Under the pieces are notes generated by a model. The model was not told the origin of the DNA, ran no database searches, and saw nothing but the letters and a program-made list of their open reading frames with translations. 64,000 nt of DNA from Geodermatophilus sp. TF02-6. Its GTDB lineage: Bacteria > Actinomycetota > Actinomycetes > Mycobacteriales > Geodermatophilaceae. Below, piece by piece: positions 31,330-39,759 of this stretch (the stretch's first letter is position 1; each line of letters opens with the position of its first letter). The stretch is from positions 62,001-126,000 of the forward strand of contig NZ_QOHF01000005.1 in NCBI RefSeq assembly GCF_003319115.1. The letters are read 5' to 3'. A program made the translations under genes and the position numbers.

Positions 31330-32193
31330 TCACGACGCCGTCCCGACGACGACGGTGGCGTCCCGCTCGTCGTCGCGGACGACCGACACCTGCAGGCCAC
31401 CGGCTCCGACCGCGGCCGCGGTGCGCGCCGCCTGGTGCCGGCTGGTCTCCAGCAGGAGGGTCCCGCCCGGCGCCAGCCACCGTGCCGCGCCCGCGGCCAC
31501 CCGCCGCTGCAGGGCCAGGCCGTCGGGCCCGCCGTCCAGGGCCGATCGCGGCTCGTGGTCGCGGGCCTCGGGCGGCATGAGGTCGATCGCCGCGGTGGGC
31601 ACGTAGGGGGCGTTGGCCGCCAGCAGGTCCACCCGGCCGAGCAGTTCGGCGGGCAGGGCCGCGTAGAGGTCGCCGCGGTGGACCCGGCCGCCGAGCGGCC
31701 CGAGGTTGCGCCGGGCGCAGCGGACGGCGACCGGGTCGACGTCGGCCGCGTGCAGCTCGACCGGGCCGGCGGCGGCCGCGACGGCCGCCCCGACCGCTCC
31801 GGAGCCGCAGCACAGGTCGACCACGACCGGGCGCCGGCCGGCCCCGCGCAGCCGGTCGCCGGCCAGGTCGACGAGCAGGCCGGTGCGGCGGCGCGGCACG
31901 AACACGCCCGGCTCGACGGCGATGCGCAGGCCGCAGAAGTCCGCCCAGCCCAGGACCAGCTCCAGGGGCTCGCCGGCGACCCGCCGCGCGACGAGCTCCT
32001 CGAGGTGCTCGGCGGTCGGGGCGTCGGCCAGCAGCGCCGCGGCCTCGTCCTCGGCGAAGACGCAGCCGGCGGCGCGCAGCCGGGCGACGACGGAACCCCG
32101 GGCGCCGGGGTGCGGCGGAGCGGGCACCGGGACCTCGGGGCGGCGCGGGTTGTCGGATGGCGTACGGGACGGCGTGCTCTCCCCGTCGGGCAC
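31330..32193 (-). CDS. PrmC/HemK-related protein N5-glutamine methyltransferase
   Basis: A 287-residue methyltransferase related to the release-factor glutamine methylase. The helical N-terminal domain (~30-95: LEELVARRVAGEPLELVLGW) and VFVPRRRTGLLV are typical. Motif I is VVDLCCGSGAVGAAVAA. The substrate motif reads NAPY (LAANAPYVPT) in place of the classical NPPY, which marks the actinobacterial PrmC-related subgroup. Since this differs from true PrmC, a second substrate is possible. It follows flavohemoglobin on the same strand. Confidence 0.85.
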   Translation of the reverse strand: MPDGESTPSRTPSDNPRRPEVPVPAPPHPGARGSVVARLRAAGCVFAEDEAAALLADAPTAEHLEELVARRVAGEPLELVLGWADFCGLRIAVEPGVFVPRRRTGLLVDLAGDRLRGAGRRPVVVDLCCGSGAVGAAVAAAAGPVELHAADVDPVAVRCARRNLGPLGGRVHRGDLYAALPAELLGRVDLLAANAPYVPTAAIDLMPPEARDHEPRSALDGGPDGLALQRRVAAGAARWLAPGGTLLLETSRHQAARTAAAVGAGGLQVSVVRDDERDATVVVGTAS

Positions 32194-32331
32194 ACCGGGA
32201 GTGTGGACGCCGACGGGCGGGAGGTGTCCGCTCCGCGGCCGCTCGGCGAGCCGCCCGGCACCGCATGCCGCGGGGGCCGACCGGTCGAGCCCGCCGGCCT
32301 GCCCCCGCGACGGGTGCGGGAGCGCCGTCGG

Positions 32332-33576
32332 CTACGCGGCCGCCTGCGCGCCCGGCGACGGGGTGGTGACCAGGTCGGCCTGCCAGAGGTCGGGGCCGAA
32401 CACCTCGTACTGGATGTCGCGAGGGGGCACGCCGCGGTCGACGAGCGCGCTGCGGACGGCCTGCATGAACGGCAGGGGCCCGCACAGGTAGTACACGGCG
32501 TCCTCGGGCAGCTGCACCGCGGACAGGTCCATCAGCCCGCTGTGCACGCTGTCCACGGGCAGGCTGCACTCGGCGCCCCGCTCGAACCAGACGTGCACCG
32601 AGCCGTCTGACAGTGCCCGGATGTCGTCGACCACCTGACCGCGCAGCGCCCAGTCGGCCTCGTCGAGGTCGGCGTGCAGGAGGGTGACGTCGAGGCCGGA
32701 ACCGGCGGTGACCAGGTGGGAGAGCATGCCGGCCATCGGGGTGATGCCGATGCCGGCGCTGGCGAAGACCACCGGGCGGCCGGAGTCGTCGAGGACGACG
32801 TCGCCGAAGGGCAGGGACATGGTGACGGTGTCGCCGACGTCGACGGTGTCGTGCAGCAGGTTGGAGACCTCGCCGTCGGGCTTGTCGCCCCCGTGCACCC
32901 GCTTGACCGAGAACTGGCGGTGCTCGCCGTCGTCGGCGCGGGTGAGGCTGTACTGCCGCGGCTGGCGGACGCCGTCGGGCATCGTCATCTGCACGGTCAC
33001 GTACTGGCCGGGCAGGGACGTCTTGACCAGCCGGTCGTCGATGCGCTTGACCACGAAGGTGACCACGTCGTCGGTCTCGGTGATCTTCCGCTCCACCTGC
33101 CAGGGCCGCCAGACCGTCTCCGGGCGGACCCCGCGGGCGCTGTAGAGGCCGCGCTCCTGGTTGGTCAGCGCGTAGGCCATCAGCCAGTAGACCTCGTCCC
33201 AGGCGGCGGCCACCTCGGGGGTGACCGCGTCGCCGAGGACGTCGGCGATCGCCCAGAACAGGTTGTCGTGGACGATCTGGTACTGGTCGGGGCGGATGCC
33301 GAGCGAGGCGTGCTTGTGGGCGATCCGCGAGAGCAGCTTGTCGGGGAGCTGCTCGGGGTCCTGCACCAGGGCGCTGGCGAAGGCGGCCACCGAACCGGCC
33401 AGCGCGACCTGCTGGGTGCCCTCGGCCTGGTTGCCGCGGTTGAAGACCCCGTCCAGCAGCTCCGGGTGCTGCTCGCCGAGCATGTGCCCGTAGAACCGCT
33501 TGGCGATCTGGCCGATGTTCTCGGCGACGACGGGGAGCGTGGCCTGGACGACGGGTCGGGATCGGTCGGAGAGCAC
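32332..33576 (-). CDS. hmp: Flavohemoprotein (nitric oxide dioxygenase)
   Basis: A 414-residue enzyme that oxidises NO to nitrate with O2 and NAD(P)H. The globin domain is at ~1-140 (VVAENIGQIAKRFYGHMLGE, the proximal-His region RIAHKHASLGIRPDQYQIVH). The FAD domain is at ~150-260 (PGQYVTVQMTMPDG, RQYSLTRADDG), and the NAD-binding domain ~265-400 (VVFASAGIGITPMAGML, YYLCGPLPFMQAV). Start GTG at 33576 is preceded by AAGGAG. A longer frame to 33675 is not supported. It is 163 bases downstream of an HTH regulator with conserved cysteines, with a dyad between them. Confidence 0.94.
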   Translation of the reverse strand: MLSDRSRPVVQATLPVVAENIGQIAKRFYGHMLGEQHPELLDGVFNRGNQAEGTQQVALAGSVAAFASALVQDPEQLPDKLLSRIAHKHASLGIRPDQYQIVHDNLFWAIADVLGDAVTPEVAAAWDEVYWLMAYALTNQERGLYSARGVRPETVWRPWQVERKITETDDVVTFVVKRIDDRLVKTSLPGQYVTVQMTMPDGVRQPRQYSLTRADDGEHRQFSVKRVHGGDKPDGEVSNLLHDTVDVGDTVTMSLPFGDVVLDDSGRPVVFASAGIGITPMAGMLSHLVTAGSGLDVTLLHADLDEADWALRGQVVDDIRALSDGSVHVWFERGAECSLPVDSVHSGLMDLSAVQLPEDAVYYLCGPLPFMQAVRSALVDRGVPPRDIQYEVFGPDLWQADLVTTPSPGAQAAA

Positions 33577-33667
33577 TCGGACTCCTTGCGTCGGAGGGGC
33601 GTGGCGTCGGAGGGGCGTGCACCGGGCGCGCACCCGCTCGGGGAGCGGCTCGGCGGGGCGTGCCGAA

Positions 33668-33693
33668 CGTAACAACTCGGCTTCGTAGTTACG
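33668..33693. promoter_or_regulatory. Dyad in the hmp promoter region
   Basis: CGTAACAAC (33668-33676) and GTAGTTACG (33685-33693) are inverted with 8 of 9 pairs matching, 92 bases upstream of the hmp start. This is a candidate site for the neighbouring HTH regulator. Confidence 0.45.
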
Positions 33694-33739
33694 ACTCGGG
33701 CTGGGAGAAACCGCCGAGGCCCATCGCGCCGGACAGGTC

Positions 33740-34444
33740 TCAGTGCGCGGCGTCCGGCTCCCCGTCGGCCACCGGCGCGAGGTGGGCCACGCACAGCGAG
33801 GGGGTGACGAAGGGGATCAGCCGGTCGGCGGTCACGGGGGCGTCCATCTCCGCCAGCGCTCCCCGCATGAGACCGAGGTGCACCGAGCAGACCACCTCGC
33901 GGTGGGCCTCGGCGACCTCGCGGAACGGGCAGTGCGGGATCCGGATCTGCCGGGGGTCGTCGGCCGCCAGCTCGGGGGCGAACCCGATGTCGTCGAGGAT
34001 GCGCAGCAGCCGCTGCACCGCCTCCTCCTCGGAGACCCGCTGGTACGGAGCCGGCCGCTCGGTCAGGTAGCGGCCCCACGTGCGCCCGACCTCCACGGCC
34101 ACCGCCGCCGGCTCCCCGGCCGTGCCGCTCAGGTAGCTGGCGAGGATCTCCGAGAGGAACTGGTAGTTGCGGCTGTCGCGGGCGGGGTCCGGCCGGGGAG
34201 CGGCGGTGAAGGTCAGTCGCGGGCGGCCCGGCTCGCCGCGCTCCTCGACGCGCCGCTGGGCCATCCCGTCCCCGACCAGCCGGTCGAGGTGGAAGCGCAC
34301 CGTGTTGCCGTGCAGCCCCGTCCGCTCGGCCAGCTCCTGCACCCCGAGCCCATCGGGAGCGGCACGCAGCAGCTCCAGGATCCGCTGCCGGCTGACGCCG
34401 GCCCGCGCGGCCTCCTGCCCGGCCGGCTCCGGCGACTCGTCCAC
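33740..34444 (-). CDS. ArsR/DeoR-type HTH regulator with conserved cysteines
   Basis: A 234-residue regulator. The winged helix is at ~15-75 (SRQRILELLRAAPDGLGVQE, then GLHGNTVRFHLDRLVGDGMA). The C-terminal domain holds three spaced cysteines: IPHCPFREVAEAHREVVCSV (C-x13-C) and TPSLCVAHLAPV. This resembles the SufR-like group, which binds an iron-sulfur cluster. Next to flavohemoglobin, it may sense NO through a cluster and control hmp; that is inference. Its own start ATG is at 34444. Confidence 0.8.
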   Translation of the reverse strand: MDESPEPAGQEAARAGVSRQRILELLRAAPDGLGVQELAERTGLHGNTVRFHLDRLVGDGMAQRRVEERGEPGRPRLTFTAAPRPDPARDSRNYQFLSEILASYLSGTAGEPAAVAVEVGRTWGRYLTERPAPYQRVSEEEAVQRLLRILDDIGFAPELAADDPRQIRIPHCPFREVAEAHREVVCSVHLGLMRGALAEMDAPVTADRLIPFVTPSLCVAHLAPVADGEPDAAH

Positions 34445-34595
34445 GCCTCGAGTCTCACAGATCAGCGCGAGCGCCTCCCCGCGTCGGCCGGGCCGACCTG
34501 CCCGTTCGGGGTGGGTGCCGCGCTGTTGCCGAGCCGGATGGCGTCGAGCTCGGAGGGTGGTCGTGTCCCCCGGTCCCTCGCAGCCGGGCGCGAGG

Positions 34596-34769
34596 TCAGC
34601 CGCAGGCGTCGCGGTAGCGGGCCGGGCTGATGCCTCGCTCCCGCTTGAACGCCGTGCTGAGGGCGAACGGGCTGCCGTAGCCGACCTTGTGGGCGACCGC
34701 CGTGAGCGTGGCGCCGGGCTCGCACAGCGACCCGCACCGGTCCGTCGCCGTCTCGGCCCGGTACGCCAT
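34596..34769 (-). pseudogene. C-terminal remnant of an AraC family regulator
   Basis: A minus-strand frame from 34769 to a stop at 34596 contains EPGATLTAVAHKVGYGSPFA, then LSTAFKRERGISPARYRDA, the second helix-turn-helix of an AraC/XylS activator. The cupin domain and the first helix-turn-helix are missing; upstream residues are unrelated. It lies 11 bases past the amidohydrolase stop. It is a truncated gene. Confidence 0.7.
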
Positions 34770-34780
34770 CGTGAGCCTGC

Positions 34781-36448
34781 TCAGCCCTCACCCCTTTCTA
34801 CCTCCGGGACGACGGGGCGCTGGTGCGCCACCTCGACGTCGTCGAGGTCGAACCACCGCCCGGAGGGAGGCTGGTCGACCATCCGGTCCGTCCAGCGCAC
34901 CCGGATCCGGTCGGGCTGGACCTCCACGAGGTGCACCTCGCGCCACTCCACCTCGCCGACCGGGCGCATCCACCACGGGTCGGCCAGGTAGGACAACCCG
35001 CGAGCGTGCACGGTCTCCAGCGCCTCGTCGTGGGTGGTGATCTCGCCGAGCCGAGCGCCGAACGTGGTCAGGGCCTGCCAGCCGCCGGAGGTGGGAGTCA
35101 GGCGGCCGAGCAACTCGCCGTCGTCACGGCGGACCTCCTCCGGGCCCGGGATGCCGGGCCAGGACTCGCGGATCGCGGCGACGATCCTCTCGGTGGAGGC
35201 TCGCAGCCAGGCGATGCCCTGCCGCTCGCCGGAGCTGCCGGCGTAGTCCTCCGTCCGCACCGCGCGTCCTGCTACCCAGGTCTGTCGCAGGTCCTGGGTT
35301 CCGGTGACGTCCGTGGTCGGGTCGCCGTCGACGAGGACCAGGTCGGCGCGCGCGCCGACGCGTACGCGTCCGCGGTCGGTCAGGCCGAACACCTCTGCTG
35401 GGGTGGCCGTGGCGGCGCTCAGCGCTTCCCCGGGGCGCAAGCCGGCTCGGACGAGGTGCTGCAGCTCGCGGTGCAGGCTCGCACCGTGCACCAGGCCGGG
35501 GTTGGGTGCATCCGTGCCGGCCAGCACGCGCACCCCGGACTCGAACAGCGCGATGGTGTTCTCCCGAGCCGCCGCCCCGTCCGGTGGGTTCGGTGGCATC
35601 CATCGGGTGGCCTGGCCGGCCAGGACCCGACGCCACCGTGGGCTCAGCCGAGCGGCCAGCGCCGGCTGGGCCATCACAGGCAGCACGCCGTCGGGACCGG
35701 GGAAGCCGTCGATGATGGACAGCGTGGCGATCAGCGCGACACCGGTTCGGGCGACGTCGCGGACCTCGAGCTCCGACATCCGGTCGAACGGGGCGTGGGC
35801 CAGCACGTCGACCCCGCGGCGGGCGACCAGGACGGCACCGGCGGCGGTGGAGACGTGCGCGACCACCGGCAGGCCGTGCCGGTGGGCGGCGGCGACGAGC
35901 GCCTCGATGGTGGCGGCGTCCAGGGAGGGGATGTCGAGCAGGGCGCCGGAGCCGTCGTCGTAGACGATCTTCAGGTGGGTGGCGCCCTCGGCGAGCCGGG
36001 CTTCGGTGAACGGCAGTGCGTCGGCGGGCCCGGTCACGTACGGGAACGGGGCGTAGGCGATCGACGGGTGTCCGCCCGGTGCGGTGGCGCCGATGCTGGA
36101 GGTGCGCAGGTCCGCCCGCGGCGGTCCGTCGCCGGCCTCGGCCGTCCGGACGGCGGCGGTCTCCGGGTCGATGACCTCGGGCTTGCTGAACTGGTCGATC
36201 ACCGTGGTGACGCCGAAGGTGGCGGCCAGCTGGGTGCAGCCGGGCAGCAGGTGCACGTGGGCGTCGATCAGCCCTGGCAGCAGCGTGCCGCCGCCACCGT
36301 CGATCAACGCATCACCGGCACGGGCGATCGAGGTGTCGCCGAGCGCCTCGATGCGCCCGTCGACGACCCGCAGGCAGGTGGCGTCGAGCAGCCGGGTGCC
36401 GTCGAAGAGGCGCACGTCGCGAACCGTGAAGGGCTGGTGGAGCGGCAC
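34781..36448 (-). CDS. Amidohydrolase family metal-dependent hydrolase with a C-terminal extension
   Basis: About 555 residues from GTG at 36448. The imidazolonepropionase-like barrel has GLIDAHVHLLPG (metal HxH), a candidate carboxylated Lys in THLKIVYDDGSG, VVAHVST, VLAHAPFD and the metal Asp in LAGTDAPNPG. Residues up to ~405 close with RVRVGARADLVLVDGDPT. A further ~150-residue domain (WLRASTERIVAAIRESW, WMRPVGEVEWREVHLVEVQ) is not part of the usual fold. Longer start 36490 overlaps the divergent MerR promoter. The substrate is unknown; the adjacent TipA-like regulator hints at a drug-related or cyclic amide substrate. Confidence 0.85.
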   Translation of the reverse strand: MPLHQPFTVRDVRLFDGTRLLDATCLRVVDGRIEALGDTSIARAGDALIDGGGGTLLPGLIDAHVHLLPGCTQLAATFGVTTVIDQFSKPEVIDPETAAVRTAEAGDGPPRADLRTSSIGATAPGGHPSIAYAPFPYVTGPADALPFTEARLAEGATHLKIVYDDGSGALLDIPSLDAATIEALVAAAHRHGLPVVAHVSTAAGAVLVARRGVDVLAHAPFDRMSELEVRDVARTGVALIATLSIIDGFPGPDGVLPVMAQPALAARLSPRWRRVLAGQATRWMPPNPPDGAAARENTIALFESGVRVLAGTDAPNPGLVHGASLHRELQHLVRAGLRPGEALSAATATPAEVFGLTDRGRVRVGARADLVLVDGDPTTDVTGTQDLRQTWVAGRAVRTEDYAGSSGERQGIAWLRASTERIVAAIRESWPGIPGPEEVRRDDGELLGRLTPTSGGWQALTTFGARLGEITTHDEALETVHARGLSYLADPWWMRPVGEVEWREVHLVEVQPDRIRVRWTDRMVDQPPSGRWFDLDDVEVAHQRPVVPEVERGEG

Positions 36449-36465
36449 ACCGGCGAGGCTAGAAG

Positions 36466-36496
36466 TTGACGTAACGAGAAGGTCCAGCACTTATGT
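36466..36496 (+). promoter_or_regulatory. MerR-type promoter with 19-bp spacer
   Basis: TTGACG (36466-36471) and TTATGT (36491-36496) are separated by 19 bases, the over-long spacing characteristic of MerR-controlled promoters. Transcription would begin at about 36503, making the GTG at 36505 an essentially leaderless start for the regulator. Confidence 0.6.
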
Positions 36497-36504
36497 TCGT
36501 GTCC

Positions 36505-37275
36505 GTGGAGCACTCGATCAGCCAGCTCGCTCGCCTGGCCGGGATCTCATCTCGGACCTTGCGTCACTACCACGACATCGGACTGCTGGTCCCCTCCCGG
36601 ATCTCGAGCAGTGGATACCGTTGGTACGGGCGCCGGCAGCTGCTGCGCCTGCAACGGATCCTGCTGCTGCGGGAGCTCGACGTCCCGCTGTCACAGATGC
36701 GCGAGATCCTCGACGGACAGACCGACGAGCTCACCGCGCTGCGCCGGCACCGCGGCGAGCTGGTCGGCGAGCGGGACCGCCTGCAACAGGTCATCGATAC
36801 GGTCGAGCGCACCATCGCCACGCTCTGCGGTGACAGCACCGTCAGTGACGAGGAGTTCTTCGCCGGGCTCGCCGTGGGCCGGTCCCGGCTGCGCGAAGAC
36901 CTCGCCGACCGCTACGGCGCCGCCGCCAGAGAACACTTCGTCGCCGCCGGAGAGGCCACCGCCGGCTGGGGTCGGCAGGACTACCAACGCGCTGCCGCCG
37001 AGGGGCGGCACCTGTTGGACGAGATGTCCCGAGCCCGCGCACTGGGCATCGCACCCGACGCAACCGAGGCCCTGGACCTGGTGACCCGACACCACGCACA
37101 GGTGCTCGCCGTGTGGCCGGCCGATGCCGCCGCCTACCACGCCCTCGGCGACCTCCTGCTCGACAACCCCGACCAACGAGCCATGATCGCCCAGGTCGAC
37201 CCAGACCTACCGCCCTGGCTGTCCGCCGCGATCAAGGCCTACGCCGTCCACCGCCTCGGCCACCAACCGACCTGA
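36505..37275 (+). CDS. MerR family regulator with TipAS-like effector domain
   Basis: A 256-residue regulator from GTG at 36505 (VEHSISQLARLAG). The MerR DNA-binding domain is at ~2-70 (GISSRTLRHYHDIGLLVPSR, GYRWYGRRQLLRLQRILLLR), and a long dimerisation helix is at ~80-120. The C-terminal TipAS-like domain (~135-255: HFVAAGEATAGWGRQDYQRA, TRHHAQVLAVWPADAAAYHA, PWLSAAIKAYA) binds thiopeptides or other small molecules in relatives. An ATG at 36493 is in frame but overlaps the -10 box. It is divergent from the amidohydrolase and probably controls both. Confidence 0.88.
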   Translation: MEHSISQLARLAGISSRTLRHYHDIGLLVPSRISSSGYRWYGRRQLLRLQRILLLRELDVPLSQMREILDGQTDELTALRRHRGELVGERDRLQQVIDTVERTIATLCGDSTVSDEEFFAGLAVGRSRLREDLADRYGAAAREHFVAAGEATAGWGRQDYQRAAAEGRHLLDEMSRARALGIAPDATEALDLVTRHHAQVLAVWPADAAAYHALGDLLLDNPDQRAMIAQVDPDLPPWLSAAIKAYAVHRLGHQPT

Positions 37276-37371
37276 GACCACACGCTCAGCATGCTGACCC
37301 ACGTCCCCTTCGTCGCAGGGCGACGCACGACGAGCGATCGCCATACGGGCGCAACCGGGATGATCGACGCC

Positions 37372-37908
37372 ATGACGACGGCTTCCGGCGACTTCGACCT
37401 GACGATGGACGAGTTGCGGGCCGTGGCTCACTACGTCGCGAAGAGCGCGGAGGGCGTCTACCCGTTCTTCGCGGAGGTCTGCCCGGATGATCCTCGTCCT
37501 CGCGCGGCGATCGATGCCGCGTGGCAGTTCATCAACGGTGCGAGACGGTCCAACCTCCAGCGGATGACGTCGCTCGACGCGCACCGAGCCGCGAGAGAGG
37601 CGCCCACCGAAGCTGCGCGACTCGCTGCGCGCGCTGCGGGTGACGCCGCCTCTGCCGCCTACCTCCACCCGATCGCGCAGGGGCGCCAGGTGGGCCACAT
37701 CCTCCGGGCAGCAGCGTGCACCGCCCGCATCCGTGAATTGACGAACGACGACCCCCTCGCGGGGGCCTCGGCGATCGAGGACGCGCGACGCCGTGCAACG
37801 CCTGTGCTGATCGATGTGCTCAACCGGTATCCGGAGTTCCCACGGGGCTGGAGCCGCGTCGAGCAGCTCATGAGCGTCTTGGACTCGTCACTGCGGACGT
37901 CCCGCTGA
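37372..37908 (+). CDS. Imm-5-like putative immunity protein
   Basis: About 178 residues. Motifs: TMDELRAVAHYVAKSAEGVY, DDPRPRAAIDAAWQFINGAR, RAAGDAASAAYLHPIAQGRQ, VGHILRAAACTARIREL and RRRATPVLIDVLNRYPE. The repeated Ala-rich helices with DPRPR and YLHP match the Imm-5-type immunity family often found in actinomycetes. No matching polymorphic toxin is adjacent, so the partner and the true role are unknown. In-frame ATGs at 37360 and 37291 are alternatives. Confidence 0.7.
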   Translation: MTTASGDFDLTMDELRAVAHYVAKSAEGVYPFFAEVCPDDPRPRAAIDAAWQFINGARRSNLQRMTSLDAHRAAREAPTEAARLAARAAGDAASAAYLHPIAQGRQVGHILRAAACTARIRELTNDDPLAGASAIEDARRRATPVLIDVLNRYPEFPRGWSRVEQLMSVLDSSLRTSR

Positions 37909-38061
37909 GGGATCCCCTGCCGGACACGGCAACCGACCACCCTGTCCCGTTCGACCGGACGTCGCCGTATCGGGTTCCCCATGCGGGAGCAGGTCCCGTT
38001 GCGGCCGCGCCGCGGGAGGCTGCGCCTGTGCCGTCAGCTCCTTCGGCCTCCCGCGACTCCT

Positions 38062-38540
38062 TCACTTCCCGGGCGCTGGTGGATCGCACAGAGCATCGAG
38101 CCAGCGGGCCACCACCTGTCGCGCATCGATCGGCGAGTACCGGTGCGGCCAGGTGACGAGCTGGAAGGCGAGACCCTCGGCCAGCGCCTGGAGCTCGCGT
38201 GGCAGCAGATCCGTGTCGTTGCCGGGGTGGATGGCACCGTCGTCCCGGAGCAGGTCGACGAGTCGTCGGTACAGCCCGTACAGGTCGGCATCGACCGCGT
38301 CCGCCACCTCGAGAAACGCTGGTGGCACCCGGGCCCTCGCGAGGAAGGAAGGCGTAGTAGCCGCCGGCCTCGAAACGCGTCTCCTCGGTGAGCGGCAACG
38401 TCTCCACGACGGCTCGCTCGGCGACGTCCCGTGCCGCACCGTGCCAGTCGAGCGCACGCACCCGTGCCGATGTGCGCGCGATGAGGAGCTGCATGGCGTA
38501 GAGGTGCAGCGCTTCCTGGCTGGCGAAGAAGGGGGTCAGT
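38062..38540 (-). pseudogene. TetR family regulator remnant (5' end lost, internal 4-bp duplication)
   Basis: The minus strand encodes the ligand domain of a TetR regulator in two frames: FFASQEALHLYAMQLLIART, DVAERAVVETLPLTEETRFE and GGYYAFL in one, then ARVPPAFLEVADAVDADLYG, YRRLVDLLRDD and LQALAEGLAFQLVTWPHRYS in another. The shift is explained by a TTCC duplication (GGAAGGAA at 38343-38350, plus strand). The helix-turn-helix is gone; sequence before FFASQ is unrelated. It abuts the MFS remnant. Confidence 0.75.
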
Positions 38541-38820
38541 AGCGGCGGGGCTTGGGCGGCCGTCCTGCCGGTGCAGCAGGCCGTCGTCGCCGAGGTATCC
38601 GGTGCGAGCACCGGCCGCGGCCTCGGGCTGTACGAGTCCGCCACGCTGATCGGCGGAGCCGTCGGCGCGGTCCTCGCGGGCGCGCTGTACGAGACCAGCT
38701 CGTGGACGGCGGCGTGCCTGTTCTTCGCCGCGGTCACCCTCGGCGGTGCCGTCGTCGTGCCCCGAGCCGTCCGACGCCTCGGCGTACCGGACGTGCCGCA
38801 GCGCCACACGCCCGCCGTTC
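38541..38820 (+). pseudogene. C-terminal remnant of an MFS transporter
   Basis: In-frame AAVLPVQQAVVAEVSG, RGLGLYESATLIGGAVGAVL, AGALYETSSWTAACLFFAAV and VVVPRAVRRLGVPDVP match the last two membrane helices of a major facilitator transporter. The first ~10 helices are missing. Together with the TetR remnant it marks the ends of a formerly divergent tetR-mfs pair. Confidence 0.65.
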
Positions 38821-39011
38821 CAGCCGCCGTACCAGGCCCGCTGCCTGGCCGAACGACGACGAACCGCGTGGCTCCCGGTAGCGGAGCAGAGCCCGGAGAA
38901 GCAGGGCCCGAAGAGCCGGTGGAGCTGCCCGCTCCCCAGGGGGCCGCGGCGAAGCGCCGGCCGGAGCCGGCCCAGCAGCCGATGTCCGGTGACCGAGAGG
39001 CGCCGGAGCGC

Positions 39012-39320
39012 ATGGCGGCAGTCCCTTCCACGAGGACCAAGAGCCCCGGCCGCCGCCTCGTCGAGCTGGGCCAGCACGCCGTCCTGTTCCTCATCGCCCA
39101 GGTGCTGCTGCTCGTGCTGGACCTGTCCTGGATAGCCGACCTCGCAGTCGCCGACGACCTACGCGCACACCTCCTGTCCGGCAGTTCCCCGCAGCTCGAG
39201 GGCCTGCGCAGCCTCTTCTACGGCGCGGGCCGGATCTGGGTGATCGTGTTCGCGGTCGACCTGATCTGGACTGCCTGGGTGCTCCTGAGCTCGGCAAGCC
39301 GCCGGCGGAAGCTGCGCTGA
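39012..39320 (+). CDS. Possible two-helix membrane protein
   Basis: The frame that carries the MFS remnant continues through a Pro/Glu-rich stretch into RRLVELGQHAVLFLIAQVLL, LVLDLSWIADLAVADDL and a second membrane segment VIVFAVDLIWTAWVLLSS, ending with a basic tail. The start is uncertain: ATG 39012 (MAAVPSTRTKSPG) or ATG 38982. No family is recognised. It may be a real short membrane protein or part of the same decayed region. Confidence 0.4.
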   Translation: MAAVPSTRTKSPGRRLVELGQHAVLFLIAQVLLLVLDLSWIADLAVADDLRAHLLSGSSPQLEGLRSLFYGAGRIWVIVFAVDLIWTAWVLLSSASRRRKLR

Positions 39321-39709
39321 CATCATCGACGCTGCACGGGGCTCGAGTGACGTCGGAGGCGTTGTCGGCCAGCACGAAGGGGCGACCGCAGCGCCGAGGA
39401 TGCCGGGAGCTCGCGCGACGTCAGCATCAAGACCCACCGCACCCATCGCCGTCTTGCGACGACTGTGCGCGATGAGGCGCGCAGGTCGAGCAACGGCAGT
39501 CGGATCGACCCGTGGGCAGCCCACGACGTCCCGGACGGAGTCGGGACCGACGAAGTAGGGCTCGTGACCTGCGCAGACGTGCCCTCTGGCGTGACCTGTC
39601 CATGACCTGACGAGCGGCAGAACAGGGGTCACCGGGGCCACCGACGGGGCCTTCAGGGGCTCCTCCGGTCTCCAGAACCCCTGGCGGCCACGTGACCTGC
39701 GCTTTCGGG
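39321..39709. other. Gene-free stretch before the tRNA scar
   Basis: These 389 bases hold no convincing gene. Short minus-strand frames around 39330-39470 read AMGAVGLDADVARAPGILGA and LADNASDVTRAP in different phases, suggesting a broken coding remnant, but the parent family is not clear. This is the chromosomal flank of the island's left end. Confidence 0.4.
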
Positions 39710-39759
39710 TGGAGCGGGTGAGGGGAATCGAACCCCCACTGTCAGCTTGGGAAGCTGAC
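39710..39759 (-). tRNA. tRNA-Gly(CCC) 3' fragment, island attachment-site scar
   Basis: On the minus strand 39759-39710 gives an anticodon arm GTCAGC-TTCCCAA-GCTGAC (anticodon CCC), a T arm GGGGG-TTCGATT-CCCCT, the acceptor strand CACCCGC and TCCA with an encoded CCA. The D arm and 5' acceptor strand that should lie at 39760-39790 are absent. A tRNA cut at the anticodon arm beside a tyrosine integrase is the typical duplicated attL/attR segment of an element that enters tRNA 3' ends. It is not a functional tRNA as it stands. Confidence 0.8.

Noticed and set aside
36490..36493. Upstream starts for the amidohydrolase (36490) and MerR (36493)
   Set aside because: Both fall within the MerR-type promoter; GTG 36448 and GTG 36505 keep the promoter free and give family-length proteins.
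39710..39759. Functional tRNA gene
   Set aside because: Only the anticodon arm, T arm and acceptor 3' strand are present; no D arm or 5' acceptor strand lies in the following bases.
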